A DNA stretch of 64,000 nt from positions 22,481 to 86,480 of the forward strand of contig SGPM01000092.1 of NCBI GenBank assembly GCA_004802725.1. Reading direction: 5' to 3'. The position numbers and the translations under genes were made by a program. The notes under the pieces are model-generated. The model did not search any database and was not told the DNA's origin. It saw nothing but the letters and a program-made list of their open reading frames with translations. Of the stretch, positions 59,719 to 64,000 are shown piece after piece. Each line of letters opens with the position of its first letter. Position 1 is the stretch's first letter. Source of the stretch: Antrodiella citrinella. Taxonomy: Eukaryota > Basidiomycota > Agaricomycetes > Polyporales > Steccherinaceae.

Positions 59719-61310
59719 GTGACCATCTTCAAGTTTGCACCTCGCACCTCCGAGTCTCCTCCATGCCACGTAGACTCGCCACATTCTACTGAAGTTGCGA
59801 TTTGCAACGACTCGAGTTCGACAACATTTCTGCCTTTTGAGATACTAGAACCCATTCTATCTGCGGTTTGTACTCCGATACCAAAGTATACGCCGAGCCC
59901 TGCTGCGCCTCTCATCATTTCGCAAGTCTGCCGCTACTAGTGGCACCACCGTGACGTCCGAGCCTTGTCTTCATCACGCCTTTGGTCCATTCTTCCATTG
60001 CAACACCCCGAAGCATGCCTTGATCACTTTCTCTCTCACATACGGAGCAGTAGTATGCAGTCCGAGCAGGCCGTTGGGATGGTCAGGTTGGCTAGCAAGA
60101 AACTGCAGCGGAATGAGCGAGTTGTCGGTGAAGGTTGACATCGCTGGTCTCGTACCGACTTTCCACTCTGAGTTTTCCGACTTCGAAAGCCTCGATCCGT
60201 TTATAAGAGTCACTCCCCGGTATCGCACACAGCAACTAGCGCTATACAGCAGTATGCCATTCCTACGCACTCTCACTATCTAGTATTTTGTAAGTGTTCT
60301 CAGTTGTTCTGACGAACCGCCACTTACACGAATATCAGTAATCCTCGGTCTCACGTGTCCCGTCTGGATCTACTCTCAATCAATGACAGGGACCTTGGTG
60401 TCCTCCTACGTTTGTCACCTGCCTTCCACACCCTTCGGCTTGAACATGTCTGTGTCGTCAAGGCATCCCGGGCAAAGGCTCCCCTCCCCATCCATAATGT
60501 GCGCAGGGTTTCGTTCCAATCTGTTCGCTCTCTTCAACACGTCTTTCGCATTGTCAAATTTTCGCCGACAGACACGATGGTGGAATTTGACACCTAGTAG
60601 GCAGCACTCATCCGATCACCTCCGAGCTTGACGCGCAGTGTGCGCAAATGTTGCGTTCCGCGAACCATACCCATTTGTCTGTCATCACCGCTATGATTGC
60701 GATGTCTTTGAGTGGCACGGAGCCACGCAGCTCTTACACCTTTTCGAAGATTGAAGACCACCACGTCCTGCAACGGGCGCTCGTGACCTATTGGCGTGCG
60801 TTTCATTGGTTCGCCACCATCACTCACCTCACACTCGATCTCGACCGGAGCCTGTGCCTCCGCAAAGACTCTCCAGGCTCCAGCTACCTCATGGGACGAA
60901 GATATAGCGCCTGGATGGGACATGTTTCTCTTCGGTCCAGGGAAACACCATTCGACGCTTACCGGCCCCTTCATCGGGATGCACAAGTTCTTCAAAACTC
61001 TGTGACAGCGAGCCTTGGATGATGAAAGTATTTGGACCCCTTGCCGCGACCTGGAGACAATCACTTTCGTTGGATTCGACTTCACGGATGATGTCCACGA
61101 AGCTACCGATCTCCCTCTGTATTTGGAAGAGACGGCGGGATCCACCGACCGAGTGCTTTTGGCTTTCTCTCGCGTTGAGAGTCTACTTCTGTCGAGGGCA
61201 AACGCTGGGAAGCATCTTAGCAAGATAGGCTTGCGAGGCTGTCGGAATGACGATCCCTTCCTGTCAACGCTGAGACGTTTCGTTTCCGAACTTAAAATTT
61301 TCTAGTACAC
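59719..61310 (+). pseudogene. Decayed F-box/leucine-rich protein gene
   Basis: The first block reads TFLPFEILEPILSAVCTP, then LIISQVCRY, a TAG stop, then HRDVRALSSSRLWSIL in the same frame. This is the standard opening of Agaricomycete F-box proteins, where the expected text is QVCR-W-R-VALS-PRLWS. Later blocks lie in different frames with no good splice sites between them: LLRLSPAFHTLRLEHVCV, then WFATITHLTLDLDRSLCLRK, then ITFVGFDFTDDVHEATDLPL and LLAFSRVESLLLSRANAG, ending near 61305. They look like successive leucine-rich repeats. The stop and frame changes indicate loss of function. Confidence 0.65.
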
Positions 61311-61932
61311 TGTGGACGTGGCGGAGATCCTAGGCGATGTTGAAACGACCACACGCGCCTCGAGACGATGTCAGCCAAATCCTTTTAAGCGGATATTTTG
61401 AGTGGTACACTTGAGTGCTACATAGGGTCGATTCGGCGTAGATAAATTTCATCAGCATCTATCTCACGCATTTGCTTATAAGCACCTAATCGTCATGAAT
61501 CATTGCGATGGCATGCACTGGTCTCGCAAGCCAATCTCGTAGATGATGGACTTGTGCAGTGAGCTCTCAAATTTTCACGTTTAACGCCTCTGAGAGCTGA
61601 CTTCGTCAAGGGTTTTGATATCACTAGCGTCGTGTTCAATCGAGACTCCCTATGTCTAGGTGCAAGTGAGCCGCACATTCTTCTGGCTTTTGATCCCTTG
61701 ATAGACGCGCTGGCGAATTTCTTCGACCTTCAACCTTCAACATTAGTACTGTCAATATGGATTCGGTGTGCATTTGGGACGGCGACTTGCCACTTCACAT
61801 CCCCTGCAGGCACAAGTCAAACCATCGCCTCGCAACAGTCGCAAGGATGGTCATATATAAGTACGTTCGCCAACTTGAACCTCGACATCTTCCGCTCCGT
61901 TCACCACCTTTATACCGCCCAAAGCTCGAAGA
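61311..61932. other. Intergenic, no gene seen
   Basis: Short frames only, without recognisable motifs, between the decayed F-box gene and the membrane-protein gene. Confidence 0.4.
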
Positions 61933-63695
61933 ATGTCTTCCGAAGCAGAGCAAAAGTGAGTAGGCTATAGACATATACCCTTGAGTATTGCGTACTGAAA
62001 ATCGGAATTCGTTCAGTTTCTTGATGAATGTTTGGCTAGTCGTATCAATCAGTCAGTATTTTGAGATGTGAATTTACTGACTTCATGCTGAATGTTCAAA
62101 TTTGGCTCAGCTGTCGTGGTCTACGACATTGTCTTGACATCCCCACGAGAGATTGAATGTATATGGCGCAGGAAGCGCGGAATCGTGACCACGCTCTTCA
62201 TCTCACAACGATACTTAATGTTGCTTTTGGTCGTTATACGATTGGTAAACACGACCAATCTTGCAGTGAGTGTCATCATTTATATCAGGATTTGATGTGC
62301 TGCAAGTTTACGAGTTGATTTTACAGACGTGAGCATACCCAAGTTCTAGCCTTCAATGTCAGACTTTATAACGCTTCGTCTGTACAGCTGCGAAGCCATC
62401 AATTATCTCAAAATTATCTTGACTTTACTATGTTCGTTTGGCGTCGCTGGTACGTGTTCGGTTCCTTATGTATCGACTCTTCAACGTGGTGTGGATCACT
62501 CACGACATCAAAATAGCATTCTCCACACTACGCACTTGGGCAATCTGCGGTCGTTTCAATATCCTTGTTCTCTCAGTGATGTTGTGTAGCGCATTCGAAC
62601 CCTTTATAAACATCGTAAGTGGTGCAGTCAAAGCATTTACAGACGAAGCTGACATGGATATAACATCAGTATAACTATGCACGCCCGAAGGTGTTTTCTA
62701 TTGACACCTATGGCTGTGAGATGAATATATACGACTACAGTTCTGCAGATAACTAGTACGTCTATGTCATTCTTGCGTTTGCACGTTACATCTAAGAAGT
62801 ATTGATTGTGTTACAGCCGTAAGAGGGAACGTACACATTACGACGGTCATCGCTCTAACTGAGAGTTCATTCTACAGTTCCGGCTGTGACTCGGGGTGCT
62901 TCTATTCTCACTGATCTGTTGGTACTGGTGATTACATGGGTTAAATCCGCAGACGTGTGGAGGGCAAGTCGACAACTGAAGCAATTCAGACCTAAAGTAT
63001 CGACGCTCCTCGTTCAAGACGGTGAGCCACTCTCTACTTTAGCTCGCCACGGTTTATGTAACCTATCTTTGGCCTAGGCACCCTTTACTTCGTGTGAGAA
63101 TCATCCTGCTACCGTACTGCGACCATCACATCACTCACACCAGCGTAAAGGGCTCTATTCATCCTGAACATAATCATGCTTTTGCTAGACGTTTGCTCTA
63201 TTGTCAATCCAGCTCTGGACCCTTCCACACTCTTTTCGTTTGTCACTTCAGCGTGCGTACCTAATCTTGCCTGATGTTGACCTGTGCTTATACATTTGGA
63301 CCAGAATCCCTCCTCTCCTTGTTGCGCGGTTCATTTTTGACCTCCGTGATGCATATCCTCAAGGTCGTACGACTCACTCCAACCATTTGACCACCTTCCA
63401 AAATGTGCCTAGGTCCCCAGATGGCGGTGCTGCTCCTCCTCGGCCGACTTCTACATGGTTCAGCGGAGAGACCGATGGGACGTCGACACCGCTAGTGTCC
63501 TTCTCGGTTGGTTTGATGTTTGACGGGTCCAACACGACGACTGAGCCTCAGCTCGAAGGGATCAGGTACGTTATCAACGCACCGTGGTACCGTTCAATGT
63601 TGAACTGGTGTTCCATAGTGCTACAGAAGTCCAGCATCAGTGCTGAAACCAAGTCCAGGGTACATAGATGTTCTTTGCTGCTACAATGTCTCTAG
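61933..63695 (+). CDS. DUF6533-like seven-helix membrane protein
   Basis: Blocks in order fit the Agaricomycete DUF6533 family: an N-terminal MSSEAEQ exon, then VVVYDIVLTSPREIECIWRR, FISQRYLMLLLVVIRLV, CEAINYLKIILTLLCSFGVA, STLRTWAICGRFNILVLSVM, SILTDLLVLVITWVKS, GTLYFVALFILNIIMLLLDV and LLVARFIFDLRDAYPQGR, followed by a polar tail. The late introns close well (donors at 63092 and 63252). The join between the second exon and the YDIVL block, and the region around 62660-62880, could not be closed cleanly, so the gene may be damaged there. Such proteins are predicted integral membrane proteins with no assigned role. Confidence 0.6.
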
Positions 63696-64000
63696 TATAA
63701 GCTACCATTGTCGCGCAGGATGCGTCTGTCGGAAATTTCCTTTGAGTCTTACAAGCCGATCGGCTTGCAATGCGCGTAGTAGACACTCAAGCGCGTTACA
63801 ATATTATTGCAAGATCTGATTGATCTTGATACGTGCTGATAATCTTGCAACGCCATTGGCACGTGCCTGGAGATCTTGCAGTACTTGTGCTTGAGGCGTG
63901 TTCGGCCTTCAACTTCAACGTTCAACATCGAGTGTCTTTCCTTGTCTCTCGCGTCCCCTCACGACTCAACACCTCTAGTGAGCATCTTTATCAGTTTTTG
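63696..64000. other. Right-hand edge, no gene seen
   Basis: The last 305 bases hold no recognisable coding sequence. A C/T-rich tract near 63930-63980 could be the promoter of a gene beyond the window. Confidence 0.4.

Overview
The window is nuclear DNA of a basidiomycete fungus, most likely an Agaricomycete and plausibly a wood-decay species. The evidence is: genes split by many GT-AG introns of about 45-75 nt, very small exons, families typical of this class (DUF7918-like, DUF6533-like, Gti1/Pac2, Agaricomycete F-box types), and an AA9 lytic polysaccharide monooxygenase. No bacterial, viral or organellar genes, tRNAs, rRNAs or CRISPR arrays were recognised. Runs of N at 21664-22980 and one N at 51961 show this is a draft assembly.

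Layout, left to right. A Gti1/Pac2 regulator (121-1376) is followed by 3.5 kb without an intact gene. A PMS1-type mismatch-repair gene (4872-8595, minus) is divergent from an ankyrin/MYND-finger gene (8927-10512) across a short shared promoter. A secreted repeat protein with dibasic (Kex2-like) sites lies at 11241-12032, then a seven-helix membrane protein (13302-14781), a 3.6 kb gene-poor stretch, and a secreted, probably GPI-anchored phosphoesterase (18399-20056). Next come an F-box-associated cysteine-rich protein (20330-22503, minus), a METTL24-like membrane methyltransferase (22817-24149, minus), a MARVEL-like four-helix protein (25276-26060), a broken secreted repeat gene (about 26585-27582, minus) and a TLDc/OXR1 gene (28341-30080).

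The centre holds a decayed F-box paralogue (30603-31690) beside a TIR-bounded element (31745-32372), a 27-exon vacuolar-type GH38 alpha-mannosidase (32975-37755), the AA9 enzyme (38465-39663) and an intact F-box paralogue (40173-42673). A decayed DUF7918-like gene (43166-44233, minus) and a tandem duplicate pair of unknown acidic proteins (44487-45297 frameshifted, 45727-46468 intact) follow. The right part has a long low-complexity coiled-coil protein (47368-50353, minus), a small unknown gene (51817-52405, minus), an aldo/keto reductase (52946-54614), a YMC020W-like alpha/beta hydrolase (54948-59251, minus), a decayed F-box/LRR gene (59719-61310) and a DUF6533-like membrane protein (61933-63695).

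Exon joins were worked out by hand, keeping reading frame and family motifs across each junction. The most striking signal is exon size. The mannosidase needs a 2-nt exon and two 9-nt exons, the AA9 gene needs two 4-nt exons and a 12-nt exon across its copper-site loop, and the reductase needs a 5-nt exon and perhaps a 1-nt exon at its catalytic Asp. There is no operon logic; neighbours are mostly functionally unrelated. The exceptions are the shared PMS1/MYND promoter, the carbohydrate-active pair (mannosidase and AA9), and the paralogous F-box and tandem-duplicate families that show local duplication and decay.
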